Positions 46,791-60,855 of a stretch of DNA of 64,000 nt are shown in pieces; the first letter of the stretch is position 1, and the number at the start of each line of letters is the position of its first letter. The translations under genes and the position numbers were made by a program. The stretch spans positions 124,001-188,000 of the forward strand of contig NC_065918.1 in NCBI RefSeq assembly GCF_905147045.1. The letters run 5' to 3'. Under the pieces are notes generated by a model that was not told where the DNA came from, made no database searches, and saw only the letters and a list, made by a program, of their open reading frames with translations. The DNA is from Nymphalis io. Taxonomy: Eukaryota; Arthropoda; Insecta; Lepidoptera; Nymphalidae.

Positions 46791-48189
46791 CGAAATTATG
46801 TTAATATGAAGTAATCATTTCGACTTATATGGTCAATATATAACCTTGTATTTAAAAAAAAAAACCTATGTTTTGTAAATAAATAAATCCATCTATTTTT
46901 ATTGGAATAGCAAAGAAGAAGCTATATATTTTATACATTCGATACTCGTTGATTAAATTTAGCCAAATCAAGTTGACTAGTCCTATTTATATATTATACA
47001 TTGTAAGTGCCAATATAAAATTAAATATTAATATTTAGTTGTTATAAATAAATATCGTACTCGTCTAGTGTAATCATATCGATAGTACATGATTTAATCG
47101 CGGTAAGCTAGGCAACTAGCCGGACTGAAATTATTTACAAATAATAATTTGTGGTAAATAAATCAATAGTAATAAGAGAGCGGCTGGCTAATACAATGGA
47201 GACGAGGATAATTGTTTGAAAATAGCTCACGATCAGTGTACTATGAGCTGTCGGGGCTCTACACGAGCGCGTCTAATACAAGCTTTACTTTATAAGCAAT
47301 TTCTATTTGTTTTACTTTTAACGATGTCCTCGGGAGCAATTTATTTTGTTGATAAAATACTGAAGCATGCATCTTTGTAATATATTGAGTTAGGTAGTCG
47401 AGTTAGCCTTGTTGGTAGTTTTCAGACATCGTATAATATTTCCGAAAGTGATACATGAAAATGGTTATCATGATTTATTTATTAAAGATATATAAAGTAC
47501 ATGTCTATGCTGATGAGCACTTGTCCACACATCACAAAGTTTATACACTGCGCGGCTACGTTGGTACATAAATATATTATAATATGTTACTTACGGATCG
47601 GCATAATCGATGGTAGGATACGGTTATATGAGTGAGAGATTTTAATATAAACACCCAGTTACAGTTTATTTAACAACAAAACCGAACTATTAACAGTTAG
47701 TGAGGTTTAAATCCATCGAATTAATTAATGAAACTATGTTTATTATTAGTATAAAAAGAATTGTTTGTCTTACACAATATTTATAGCAATTATTTATTGT
47801 TGTCTCTATATCGAGGTAAAGTTTCCCAAATAGTGCGAGCAGGTCTTGTCTGTTGTAGTTGCATAGCTAAAATTAGATGTTAGTCGATGTCGAATGAGTC
47901 CGTGTAATTACACTCACTAGGGACATGACATCTGATATACCATGAACGGCGGCGCATTGCCGGCGAGAGGAGTGGATTAAACTTCTTTTCCCGTGTCTAC
48001 GGTCTGCGGCCTGAGGGCGACAGCGACCGTGGTGGCCCACAGCTCGTCTAGCTAACAAAGGTGTGTCTTTGAGTGCTATAATATCGGGTATAGACGACCA
48101 CCTCGAAGTATTCAGTCTTGAGTGCAATATATCGCCAACTATAGTTCAAGTCTATTCATAACTTGAACTCTTAATTTATACCTTTATTT
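46791..48189. other. Unassigned AT-rich sequence with one SINE scrap
   Basis: A fragment near 47895-47970 (GTAATTACACTCACTAGGGACATGAC on the plus strand in part) resembles the reverse of the 29.5 kb SINE centre. The rest is unassigned. Confidence 0.35.
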
Positions 48190-48500
48190 AAGTTTCAGTA
48201 ACAACCTGTGAATGTCCCACTGCTAGATTAACGCCTCCTCTCCTTTTTAAGGAGAAAGTTAGGACCTTATTCCACCACTCTTCTCCAATGTGGGTTGGTG
48301 GAATGCGCATATGGCAGAATTTCAGTTAAATTAGATACATGCAGGTTTCCTTACGATGTTTTCCTTAACCGTCAAGCACGAGATAAAAATAAGCAAACAC
48401 AAATTAAACACATGAAAATTCATGGTGCTTGCTCGGGTTTAAACCCACGATCATCGATCAAGATTCACGCGTTCTAACTACTGGGCCATCTCGGCTAAAT
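48190..48500 (+). mobile_element. tRNA-related SINE
   Basis: The head has AATGTCCCACTGCTAGATTA and CCACTCTTCTCCAATGTGGG. The middle has GCAGGTTTCCTTACGATGTT. The end, GCTCGGGTTTAAACCCACG...CTAACTACTGGGCCATCTCG, looks like a degenerate tRNA-like segment. This architecture is widespread in Lepidoptera. Confidence 0.7.
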
Positions 48501-49049
48501 TTCAGACTACTCACAAACGGTACGGTTTCGACAAACAACATACATATAATATAATAATTTATTGTCTATGGGTAAAATTCGTGCCTTCTTAGGACCATAT
48601 GTTTTGTATTCACTCACGCACACAATGTATGCCATCAAGTTGAGATGTATTGATTGTTCGTCAATGTTGGATCTTTCCATCTCGTCGAAATTCTCCATAC
48701 ACTTTGTCAATAAACAATTAACATAATTTGTTCGTTTCATCATACAACTAGTATATATTCGAGCGTGTGCCTCAGAAAATATTTAATTAGCTACATATAA
48801 CTACACTCCGCAGTACAAAGTTTTTTTACTTGTTATATAAGAGTATGGATGCGTGAATTGAAAGATATAATTATGTTATACGCAGCGCAATTAATGTAAC
48901 TTTTGTGTATCATTTGATACAAACGACGGCCGGTTTTGTCGCCTTCGTTTAGACGAAGTGTTTAGTGTTGTCAATAATTAGGGCTGAATTAAATTGATAA
49001 AAACTTAACCACTAATAGAATATGTGCATACAAACGTTCTAACTCTTCA

Positions 49050-49390
49050 AAATAACAATGAAAATTTGCCACCCGCTTGGGTGGAATTTCTAAGTACTTT
49101 GAAATATATGTTTATCAATTCAATAAAGAAACACAAATAGTAAATTTCACGCTGATCAGACTATTTTTTATTCATTTTTATACTACTGTTTCCACCCCAT
49201 TTCTCCCGTTTGGGGTTGAATATCTAAAAACGACAAAATACGTATGTATACATGTAATTTTTTGTCAGAACCTTTAATTTCACATTATAAAATGCATCTA
49301 TTGCCAAAATTTCAAGTTTCTAACCCCGATGGTTTAGGCTCTGCGTTTATGAATCAGTCAGGACAAGTCATTGTGTATAGATGACAACAA
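49050..49390. repeat. Degraded interspersed repeat, related to 39.6 kb
   Basis: 'CCACCCGCTTGGGTGGAATTTCTAAGTA', 'CCGTTTGGGGTTGAATATCT' and 'CTAAAAACGACAAAATACG' parallel the units at 39.64-40.10 kb. No conserved coding frame is seen. Confidence 0.5.
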
Positions 49391-49857
49391 AATAACGTAT
49401 GTTTTTATAACTTGAGATAGACTCAACCGAATTTTATGAAATAAAGACTAAACGGAACCTTCAATACTTCTTATAATAATTCAGTTATTTCAATTGGTAA
49501 TTTCTAACCGCTTCACAGACAACCAGATAGACAGACAATTGGTAAGTGGCAAATAGCCTTATTAACATCAACAAAAAGGCAGTTATTTTGAATCACAGAC
49601 GGACGCTGCAATTTTATTTATTTGTATAGAAAACAACTATTCTGGGTATTAAAAAATATTTTTATAATATGTTTGGTAATAAAATAATAACAATTAATCC
49701 GAAGTGTACTTGAGTAGTGTCCTTGCTAAAAGTCAGTCAACGTACGATAACGTCATAGTTTATCTATATTATATATATTATATATATAAAAAATCAAAAA
49801 GTCTTACTTTCATAAAAGCTGAATAAAATAAAAATAAATTATTATATTTATAAAACA

Positions 49858-50910
49858 ATATCAGCTATGCGGATGACATGGTGCTGCTAAGTGCATCTGC
49901 TTGTGGTTTGTATAAGCTTCTAGGGATATGCGAAAAATACTCGCTTAGACACTGCTTACAATATCATACGAAGAAAAGCGAATACATGATCTTTCGGGCC
50001 AAGAGACGGGGTTGTTCGGACTCTGTTCCACCCATTCGATTAAATAATGTTGAATTAAGTAGGGTTCATCGATTCAAATATCTTGGACATATAGTGACCT
50101 CTGACTTGAAAGACGACACGGATATAGAGAGGGAACGAAGGGCTTTGTCTGTCAGAACCAATATGATTGCTCGCAGGTTTGCACGATGCTCAGCTTCTAT
50201 CAGAATCACCTTATTCAAAGCATTTTGTACAACCTTTTACACGTGCAGCCTGTGGGTAACATATACGCTGAAACAGTTCAGAGCACTTCGTGTCCAGCAT
50301 AATAATGCGTTTAGGGTGCTGATGGGGCGGCCGCGGTACTGTAGTGCATCAGGGATGTTCGCAGATTCGCGAATCGATTGTTTTTATGCAACCATGCGTA
50401 AGCGATGTACATCTTTTTTGCGCAGGGTTAGGGACAGCTCCAACACCATCCTAAAAATGTTCGTATGCAGATTTGACTGTCAGTACTTGAATCATTGGAA
50501 TATGATTAATAAGGAATATTAATGTGTGAATTGACAACAATTACATTCATGACATTGTTTAATTTAATTTTGATTTAATGTAATGGAATTTAATGTAATT
50601 TAATTTAATGTGATTTAATCTAATTTTATTTTATATCTAATTTAATATAATTTAATGTGATTGATTTCTTTTGATTAGTGTGAATTTGAATTGATTTGAT
50701 TTCATTAAAATTTTATTTTGATTTAATTAAGTAGATTTGATTTAAATAGTTTTAGTTTAATTTGGTATTATAATTTAATTCGAATTAATTTTATTTATTA
50801 TATGTAAATCTGTAAAATATTATTATTGTACTTTTTGTCTTTTTACTATTTATTTGTATTTATGATCCCTGTTTGGTCGAAATAAATGATTTTATTATTA
50901 TTATTATAAA
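49858..50910 (+). mobile_element. Non-LTR retrotransposon, 5'-truncated at the catalytic box
   Basis: The plus frame from about 49860 starts SYADDMVLLSASACGLYKLL, so truncation fell just before the YADD catalytic motif. It continues KKSEYMIFRAKRRG, RVHRFKYLGHIVTSDLKDD and QHNNAFRVLMGRPR to a stop at 50520-50522. The 3' region (50523-50880) is low-complexity, built of TTTAAT/GATTTAA phrases, and ends with AATAAATGATTTTATTATTATTATTATAAAT-like ATT repeats. The frame is intact over 221 codons, suggesting moderate age. Confidence 0.85.
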
Positions 50911-51087
50911 TAACATAAACGACTGCTTTTAATGTGACATAAATGACGACCACTTAACGACAACTCTAAGCGCTCTAAAGTCTAAGTGCGGTTCCCTCGT
51001 GAAACGCGGCTCGCCTTATTACCTCATGTAAATAAAGGTTAGTAGTGAGTTTTTACATCTTCGTGTTATATCAACATAACATAAAAA
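50911..51087. other. Short unassigned spacer
   Basis: No feature was seen between the LINE tail and the next SINE. Confidence 0.4.
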
Positions 51088-51425
51088 TGCCCTTCGGACC
51101 GATTTTGGCCGCGGGGGCATATCTCAAGAGAGATTAGCCAACTGCGCACATTCATATAATAGTGCACAAGTGTGCGCATAAGCACAGGTGCACTCTCTAT
51201 TCGCTAACTCTCATAATCCGATGGGAAAGCAATCCGGAAATAATTCAGACTCCACGACCAAAGGCTTTACGTGCTTTCCGACGCACGGGAGTGTACACAC
51301 TTCCAGCTTCCTGAGATTTTTCAATAGAAAACCCAATAACTTTCTACTGGCCCGACCTGGGTTTTGAATCCAGGACCTCGTGCTCTGCGACCTTATCTAG
51401 CCACTAGACAGACGCCACTAGGCAG
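51088..51425 (+). mobile_element. tRNA-related SINE (copy 1)
   Basis: It shares GACCGATTTTGGCCGCGG, CAAGAGAGATTAGCCAACTG, TAGTGCACAAGTGTGCGC, ATAATCCGATGGGA and TTTACGTGCTTTCCGACGCA with the copy at 60.49-60.86 kb. Its end (CCCGACCTGGGTTTTGAATC and the AGCCACTAGAC segment) resembles the T-arm of a tRNA. Confidence 0.8.
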
Positions 51426-53996
51426 TCAACACATGAGAATACCGAACGAAGATATTACCCGAGTTCAATATATACTACTATCGGGATTGGTAAAAAGCCA
51501 CCGCAGAATTAGCACATGTTTAACAGCTGTCGCTATGTCAGCAACTTTACGCCTTATGATTTTTGAGGTGTGGCGGTTAGAAGGATCACATCGGGCAGCC
51601 ACTTCACATTCTTGAGTTCCGCTGTCCTCGGTGAGCTGTCTAATTATTATTTGGTGCTACACCATCTGAATGTTTAGATGTTAGTGAGCTGTTGCTAATA
51701 AATACCATGAAATCTATCTTTCGGATCTTTCAGTTTTAACCAAAAAAACTAAAAAAAAACTATTTAATTTTATCATGAAATTGTACATAATTATTTAGTT
51801 CTATTTAAATAAATAAGTTTGAGCGAGCCGACTCAGCTCCTGTGTCAGCTCTTTAACGAGCATATAGACATTTTATTAATAACGTAAATAATAATATTAT
51901 ATTTGCAAACTGATATGTTACCATATGTATACGAGCATAACTGGCTTGCCCGACTCAAAGGCCGGCAGAGTAAACTTTAAAATTACAGACACACACACAC
52001 TTCCTTGCTAAATGCAAAGATGGAATTGGATAAATAATCGTGAATGCAAACAGACAATTTTAAAAGAAGACATTAGGAAAGTTTGCGCCGACTTAATTAC
52101 GCTTTGGTATGAACGCTATTGAGATTTTCTTTAATACGCGCTCTGAGAGACATCGTCTATATCTCTAATCTATACTTCCGTGCTAATCAGTATCTGTATT
52201 AATATTATAAGGAGGGAATGTTTGTTTGTAAAACTCTGAAGCTACAGGATCGATTTGAATCATTCTTTCACCATTAAAAAGCTACATTAGTATACTTATA
52301 CATTAGCTATATAAAAAGATTTTAGCCTAATAATGGTATATATAAAGAAGGGCAGAAGAAAAATCAATTAAAAAAACAATCAATTGTCATTGTTAATCAT
52401 AGAATATTATAATTCTTACGAAAGAAAGTAATTTTACTATGAAGGTAAACCTTGTCCTATACGGCACGTTATTACAACATGCGATTTCATCTTTAGTTCC
52501 TCATCATATTCTGTTTGATCTGATAATGTCTTCCGCCAAATTTGAGTATGGGCTTCGTATTAATATGAAGTACCTTAGCTTTAATGCTCGTTACGCTGTC
52601 ACGAGTATCAACAGTACTAGACACGGACTGACAAAAATTTGTAATAAGTAAGTAGCTCTATTACGGATGCAATTAATAAATTATCTAATATTAGTACTTT
52701 TAATTCAGATAATTCAAAGCTAACGCTGAACTAATGTCTGTTATCTAAGTGATTACAGCAACGACAAAGTAGAATATTGAGAGCAGCGCTAATCACGCTT
52801 ATTAACTTAACGAGGCATATTGACGGTTGAAAATAAACCACTTAATTCGACTTCCTGACGCTTGTGTAGGGCTAAGCTGCATGTTATATCGCATTCTGTC
52901 ACTTCTTCGTTCTTCGTATTTACTAAAGCAAAAATATGTTGATACATTTAAGATGTTTTATCGCACTGGTCGACGAACCGACCGAAGTAGTTTTGTTTCG
53001 GGACCTTGTTGTGAGGGAGTCAGGGTTAAGACGATGCCGATGCCGTTCACGGTGTGTTCAGTGTTGCGACCGAGCGTTTTTTATTTATTTGTACATACAC
53101 TGATAAAACGCTATAAATGATTTACAAGCGTGAAATTATTTCTAATTTAAAACATTGAGTCACCGTTGAGAGTAATTTTCAACGGTTACCATTAAATCAA
53201 TGCGATTTAATGCAATCGAAATCGAAGAAAACGTATGTCCGTATAAATGTATATCCGAATTTAACATGTTTAAGCGCATTTATTTATTACGACCAACTGT
53301 CTTGCAAGCGTTCACAGTGAAGAGCACTGGAAATTGTCAATAGCCCAATCAATTATATAGGATAACTAAGCCAGTCGGCAGCGTTTAATGCAATTTGCTA
53401 CTGTTGTTTTGTAACGCAAACAACAATGGTGGTGTGCCGAGTATACAATACGATAATTGTCAATCCGAATAGCGACCTAATGAATAACACGTACAAACGT
53501 CCACTGCGAGTCTCCATTTTGTATGCCCATTGTGATATTCAATGCAGCATGAAGCTGAGTTTTCATGAGGCGGTTCTCTGACAATCGTATTTTATTAAAA
53601 ATAAATTGCAATTTCCTTTACATTTCCTTACGGTATTTCGATGCCAATTCTGTAAGCTTATAATTATTATTTAAGAAAACAACAAGTGATACTAGGGACA
53701 CAACTAGAAACACAAATCTCATAGAGTCACTGTAATTTCACTAAATTGCTTTAAAACGATTTCAGTTCATCGAATAAATATTTGAAGTTGAAAATAAATA
53801 ATAATAATTGTTCAAAGGATATCTCGGTAAACATACTTTGCTTAATGAATCTCTCACGAAAACATTTATCTAATTTCAGCAATCTCACGTTTAGATATTG
53901 TCAATTACATAACGTCTATGTTTAGTTGAGCAACGGACGAACCATATAACAAGTCAGGGCTTCCCAAATCCACGGTATCATGAATAGCCATGAAAA
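51426..53996. other. Unassigned, with one repeat remnant
   Basis: At 52190-52330 the phrases ATTATAAGGAGGGAATGTTT and AAACTCTGAAGCTACAGG match the repeat at 34.52 kb. No coding exon was recognised. Confidence 0.4.
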
Positions 53997-54044
53997 CGGC
54001 TGCCGTTATCCACTGGCCATAGGGCCAGTGGATAACGGCAGCCG
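53997..54044. repeat. Perfect GC-rich hairpin, 22-bp arms, 4-nt loop
   Basis: Arms 53997-54018 and 54023-54044 are exact reverse complements around ATAG. The left arm begins CGGCTGCCGTTATCCACTGG. The surrounding 150 bp are GC-richer than the region and may belong to an unidentified repeat. Confidence 0.9.
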
Positions 54045-57000
54045 AGTCGGTCTCGCGAAGCATTACCTACGTACCAGGAAGCCGAAATCGTGGTGGAGCC
54101 AGACCGTTGAAAGGTTAAGACTCTCGGCTGTCCTATGAAGATTACACCGTTATGATATGTTCGAGTCGTGCTCGTCAAACGTTCTTTTGAATTTCTCTTT
54201 CATTACAAAAAGTTTGGTTTGGTTATACAAATATATTTTTTTACATTATGAATAAGCAGTCGCTTAAATGTAATTGAAGAATATCAAAGATAAATTTAAA
54301 CATTTTTTATCATTTAGTATCAGGTATTCGTTATGCTAGTCTCAAATATGTATAGCTTGACCCTGGCTTCAATATATTGTTTATTGATTGTTCCTATAAT
54401 AGAAAAACTCCTAAACAATTTTCTTTTCAAAATGTTTCTGTACGAAATTTAAGCGAAAGTGTTGTAAATTGATTTGGCATAATATGCCGTTGTCGTTATT
54501 CGTACGAACGTGTGACCCTTAGTATTATATTCCACATGGCGATGAATGTGCGATCATACATGGCGATGAATGTATTTCGGGTCACCAAACGTTAGACCTG
54601 TCGTGTGTTCTATTGGTAAACAATAATGTGCATTGTTATGTTCCTATGTATGTGAAGGGTGACTGATTCAACATAGGTAATTATTGTCACGAGAGATATT
54701 ACATCTCAGCCAAACCGAGCGTTGTGTGTGTGTATGTCGAGCGTCTGACACTATACATACAGCCTCAGCGCATACTGTAATGGTCAAAAGCATTGCTGAT
54801 CAAATATTGCCAGCTTTTGATAATTGCTTTCTGGGATTAATGTTACATAAGTACAAAATCAAAACTATTTTAGTTCAAATATCATGTTACAAGTATTTTT
54901 TTTAAACTAATTACTCTTTAAAAAATACGATTTTTTATAAATTACATACAATTTTTAAATAAGATAATTTAAACAGTAAAGTTAAAAATCCATGCAATTT
55001 AGTCAAATATGTATGCTGAAAGAGAGTAATACTATGCTTTACTAATATGATTATTTTAAATTTAATAACTAATCGAATCCTTCTTAGCGGCAGCTGAACG
55101 CTGACGCTGTCGAGGCCGCTTGGGCCGACAGGAACATGTCAATTCAAATTTCTAGTAATTTTTAAATGACACTTTTTATATAATCTACTATATATAAAAA
55201 TATATAAAAAAATCGCTTCAATGCCAGCAGCTATATCCCAAAGAAAGATTTCTTGTGACAGCTATATGAAACTCGCTATTTTCATAATATTATTACTATG
55301 AAAATAGCTGAATATCGCCGATTTTGGCAGCTTCGATATAATATGTCAATTGACAAACTTTCCTTTTAATAGCATAAACCGAGGTATTGAGTACTACTTA
55401 AGATGATAGGAGATTTGAGTCCAAGATTTCGCCCAAGAATTTGGTAACGTTAACAATTATTTATTATTCATTTTGTTTTACAAACCAATATTAGAATTTT
55501 TGAAATATACACAAACCGTTCAGAAAAAAGAAGTACAGGATTAATTTTTAATTCTTTCAACGTTGATTATATAACTACTTTTGCTAACTATAAGCCAATT
55601 CTGAAAAAAAAAACAATAGCTATAAGATCATTATCGCCGGTAATTGCGGTGAGACAATAACTGACGCGATACGCATCGAATCACGCACTACGCGAAATCT
55701 TATGTGAATAGAAATTCAATGCGGGTGTTTTTACTGAAGTGCGTAAGCGCGGTCTCTGTTACGACAAGATACAATTGCAAAGACGCTTCATTTTTGTTAA
55801 GTCATTTTTCCTTTTATAAGTACACCAATTAAGGTATAGATATGTTGTGGAAAGCGATATCGTTTAATATTAAATTGCTCGTTTGAGTATCATAGTACTA
55901 GAAAAGGGGTAAACACCGTGACGTTACTTGTTATTGGAAAGGCGGCACGTGGACAAAGTCGTGTTGGAAAGTGAGGAATTGAAATGGCACATTACGATTT
56001 CAGACGCGGACCAGATCACTTCTCCTAAACGAACCCCTCGGTTTACCCAGCTTTATTTTTAAGTGTGTTTGATTGTGTTCATAAGAAAATTAAGTAAGGT
56101 TATACAAAGTGTACGCTATTATTTTCGGCACCTACGCAATGGACCCTGTACCACCAACTCAAGATGGAGAAAGTGGTATCGCTCAGCCGTCTATCCCGTC
56201 GTCAGATATATTTAGAGTGTCACGGATTTCCAATTTCCCAAGATAAATCACTGCGAAAGAAGTGAGAAATTACTATATTTAAAATAAAGCTGCAATATCT
56301 AATCGTTGTATATTGCGTAACGTATCTTAGTCACTTTTTATAAATAACATTTCGAAGATATTATAAAGAGGTAAAATATTTTGTATGTTTTTCTGGATTA
56401 ATAAGATGAAGTACTTTATCTTTTAATTTTATAGTTTCTTGACAGCCACAGGCTGTTTAATATTTTCATACTCTTTATATATCTTATGGGAGACACCCCT
56501 TGTCTATGTTACGGAGCAGGCGCTGTTCATGCAAACGCTGATGAAACAGATCATTTAAAAATAAGCGTCAAATTTTAAAACACATAATATACTTACTTTT
56601 ATATTTAAAAAAGTAAAAGTATTCAACAAAAAACTTTTTTAAAACGTTAAAATTACACCGTTAGATTATCATCAAAGCCTAAATCGTGTGAAAAATTTGC
56701 CAAACGCGAAGTCATACTAACTAAGCTGAAGTCTTTTCTTAAACTTTACGTACAACTATATTTAACAAAACATAAGAAATATTTAGTGATGTGTTCAAAA
56801 AGATAATATATGATAATAACGTTTGAGTATCTGCCCCGAGAAGACTCTCCGCTAAGACGAGACAACGACAAGGACGCGCGGGCATGTTTTAAATGATATG
56901 TTTAATAAGTATATATCATGTTATAAATTATTAATATCTAAGACACGCCGATTCGTCACTCACTGACTGATCATCATCAAAATTGTTAGGGTACTTCCCG

Positions 57001-59169
57001 AAGTAATAGAAAGCTGTAATTTGGCGTGAAAGCTAGGATAAGCATACAGACAACATAATAATTACGAAATCTGTACATTTGCCCCCCCCCCCCCCCATTC
57101 CTTAAAATAGAGAGATCTCTCACTATCAGATATATTTGTTACAGTACAAGCAATATGCACTCGTCTTGGCGTTATTTTACATGAAAATGTATTTAGTAGG
57201 ATCTCATTTGAAATAAATAGTTAGAGCTGTTCTTTAAAAGTAAGTGTCAACAACGGTCACACTCGCGTATATTTTTGCGAAAGTATCGTCCACGATGTCG
57301 ATAAGCGGCTCCTCCACGTGTCTCGTGGAGGTTACTCGGGTTCAGAGAGCACATAACTCGGTTACGGCTAGAGGTCGGCAATGATAGCGCTACGTAGATA
57401 AGTAGCTTCACCCCCACTCTGAATGGCTCACGATAGATAGCTGGGTAAGCGAATTTTTAATACAATATGAAGATAAAACTTACTTCTTTACGATTAATAC
57501 GTAAACATTTCCTGATTCACATTTAAATAATCTTGAATAGTGACTTTATAACATTAAAACATCATAATAAAAGCAAAGAGAGAATTTCTAAGTCTTCATT
57601 TAAATTTATTCCAAATATTTTATTACTCGGTACACCATTGGAAACTATCAGAACTATCAGGAGTCGGATGTCAAAAGGTTTTTAGATCCGATTTGGTGAA
57701 ATAAAATCCATCCATCCATCAGTCCATTATTTCAAATAAAAGTTTTTCATTTTATTTATCCCACGCATTTTTGTGCAAGGAATAAATATAAAAGCACATA
57801 TTATCTTAATTTTGTCCATATGTACCAAATTATATCGCAAAAAACTACAGTATGGCCCTCAAGCTTCATGAATCAAAATGTCATCTGACATTTGTGATGT
57901 CGTCCGTGGTTCGCCGAATGTCCTTTACAACGACAATGTTCACCGATCAGGCCACTTGATGTGACTGCTAGTAGTCGGGCAATATTAGTTGCTTTAAAAA
58001 CATTGTGATTGTAAGAAAAGGAAATTACAGCTGCTGGTTGACATCACCTCTATCACTATTCGCAATATAAATAAACACAACTTATTTCTTTAAAAAAAAA
58101 AAACAGATATTTCGGTTGGTTTTATAACAGCGGTACCAAATATCACACATACTTTGTACCAGCGTCATTGAAAACTCAGCAAAAGTATATTTACCACGTT
58201 CAATAATTACTCCAAGCCCTATGACGCAATTTCTTGGAGTAATCAATCAATTCAATTGAACATCACGCTGTGATATTATTCTTAACCCAAATTTCTTAAA
58301 CATTTTCTGAAGCTGTTCGGTCGGGATCGGGGTCAGTTCGTTTACTGATTTTGGACCAAGTTGTGAGGAACGTGAAATGAGTTCAGAACTTTGGGACTGA
58401 ATCAAAGGTCCAGGGAGTCAGTCACAGATGCCATACCAAAAAGTCTACACCACCAAAGGTTATTCGATTATAAAGAAAAGGCTAGCACATTCACTGGAAA
58501 TTTTCACCCCAGAAGAAGCTGAAAGAAGTTATCAAAGAAAGTACGCCGCTTGTGCAAGCACCGTACATAAGAGTAATGTGCAATGGATGCTTTACACGAA
58601 CACAAAATTCAATCGCTTCTACACACACTAGATTTTGTAATGATAAAGCATTCAATGAGTGTATTTCGTCACATTTTAAGGAGCAAAGACAACACGTTTT
58701 ATAAATGTTAGAGTTCCTATTATACCGATCTGATAAATTGACTTTGAACGTAATTATATTAAATAGATTGTAATTTGTATTTTAATACACAAAATAGTAT
58801 GACACATAATGCTTTATTCAATCATTTTGTAATTTAAAATAATATCTTTAAAAAGGGTTTAGGTTTTCAAAGAGAAAATGTTCAATGTCAAAGTACTATA
58901 ATTCTCACGTAGTCCAGAGTTGTCTCGTTACAGTCTGTGAGAGATAAAGCAGTTGTAGCTTCTAAATCATTTATCTGTCCTTTGACTCATCTGGCTTGAC
59001 ATGTCCTATAATGGTTTTGATATTTTATACTCATGTAAGTGCTGTAAAGTTAGTCGTTAATGAAGTGGCAAAAAAGTTATAGTTTCTTCAGTCAAGAAAA
59101 TTTCCGTAGCAGCCTGGAGTTTGGAAGTTGGGAGTGCTTACACTCAAGTGCCTCAGAAATAACGTAAGG
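54045..59169. other. Five kilobases without a supported gene
   Basis: Small items only: a poly-C tract at about 57081-57097, a short hairpin at about 57311-57331 (CCTCCACG/CGTGGAGG), and paired arms GCTATTTTCATA/TATGAAAATAGC near 55272-55307. A 35-codon frame at about 56141-56245 (MDPVPPTQDGESGIAQPS) has no partner exon. No repeat family could be named. Confidence 0.35.
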
Positions 59170-59290
59170 ACGTTAGTGCGGTACGTGAACCTGAGATGTG
59201 AGGCCAGGATGGCTTCGCGCTGCTGTACATACTAGCGAGGAGTGAGGGGCCCCCTGAGGAGAGTTCCGTTGTAGTGGGTAAGAATACACA
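59170..59290. repeat. GC-rich interspersed repeat (copy 3 of 3, reverse)
   Basis: AGGATGGCTTCGCGCTGCTG...ACTAGCGAGGAGTGAGGGGC is the reverse complement, with a few changes, of the 33.74-33.80 kb part of the same repeat. Confidence 0.65.
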
Positions 59291-60492
59291 AAATACGTGC
59301 GACTTATTAATTTAAATAGACTACGCTGTACAAATGTTTATTATTATTAGGTATTGTACGTATTATGAGAGCTACAACGATTTTGTAATAATATTCGAAT
59401 ATAATTATTAGGAAACAATTTTAAGTATATGCCTTGTGCTTCTTTGTGAATATCAAAAGTTTAAAATTATATTCATCATAAGTATTTTTTTATATATCAG
59501 TTTATTGTGACAATGCACTGAATCACACCGAATTATTGGTATAAGGTCATTTTGGCTCTTTTACATTTGGGTTAATTTTATCCATGAAAAATTAATTATT
59601 AAAACCTTAAATAATAAAATATTTATATAAATAATTTCGGCGCAACAATATTAATTATAAGGGTTGTTATTATTAATATTTGAGCAATTAATTAAAATTA
59701 ACCGTCGACGTGATGTAACATTTGCACACAGTTCAATGGCTACTGAACACACATTGAATTCCACTTAACTCCACATCTCCTAGCGAGACTGCGACACATC
59801 GTCAGATTAATCGTTTACGTCACTGACCAGCGAATTACTGCGATTACCAGATGTGATGCGATAGCGTTAACCGATAAGCTGAATGGAGTCGCTTTTGTGC
59901 GAATCAGATAACGTTATGTGTTAATTGGAGTGCTCCTTGAATAGAGGCAGAATCTCGCTGTACTAATTTAAATAAAACAGACACGCACACGAACGGCGAA
60001 GATATTCAAGTTCCTGGTAGAAAGACAATCCTCTAACAATATTGTTTTATAAAAGTAGACCGAAGCATTGAAGACGAATTCAAAGTATTCACAACAGAGA
60101 CACCACGAAGCTCGGTTACCGTGCCTTCTGTAATTAATTAGCTTCCTGTTTTTGTTGCAAGAACACGAATTCGTGTAGTATTTAAATAATGACTACTATA
60201 TTCAATATCACATTGGCATATCAATAAATTGAAATCTGGCTCATTACTCGATAAAATACGTTGTAGATGATAAAAAGCGTGGAGTTATTATTCGTTGATT
60301 TTCATGCAGGATAAATAATAATTCATTGCAATTATTTACCGTACCTAATTCATTTATTTGTTGGAGAAGTGTTTAGTAATTATGTTGCTGATTCTCGGCT
60401 GAATCTACATTCGGTGCTGATGGTAGCTTTGCATTTAATTGAATTCTGTAATATATACTATATTTCGATTTTGATAACAATAACAATAACGT

Positions 60493-60855
60493 CCTCCAGA
60501 CCGATTTCGGCCACGGCGGCCAATCTCAAGAGAGATTAGCCAACTACGCAGGAGATATTATAGTGCACAAGTGTGTGCGCAAACACAGGTGCACTCTCTT
60601 TTCCCTAACTCTCATAATCCGATGGGACGGCAATCCGACACGACCAGAAAGAGTTCAGGCGCAGGACCAACGGCTTTACGTGCTTTCCGAGGCACGGGAG
60701 TGTACACACTTCCAACTTCCAGACTCCGGGCTGCTACTAAGAATTTTCTGACAGAAAAACCCAATAACTTTTTAATGGCCCGACCTGGGAATTGAACCGA
60801 GGACCACCGGGTCTGCGGCTTTACATCAAGCCACTAGACCAACGAGGCAGTCAAA
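60493..60855 (+). mobile_element. tRNA-related SINE (copy 2, fuller)
   Basis: Same family as 51.09 kb. It starts near GACCGATTTCGGCCACGG and ends with GGCCCGACCTGGGAATTGAA, CCGAGGACC and CCACTAGACCAACGAGGCAG. The GGTTCAATT-type complement resembles a tRNA T-arm. The last 25 bp are also found alone at 19.63 kb. Confidence 0.82.

Noticed and set aside
56141..56245. 35-codon frame starting MDPVPPTQDGESG, perhaps a gag start or a small peptide
   Set aside because: It ends in a stop with no donor, and no retroelement motif or long terminal repeat was found around it.
57311..57331. Short hairpin as a structured RNA
   Set aside because: Eight-bp arms are within chance expectation and no other RNA features were seen.
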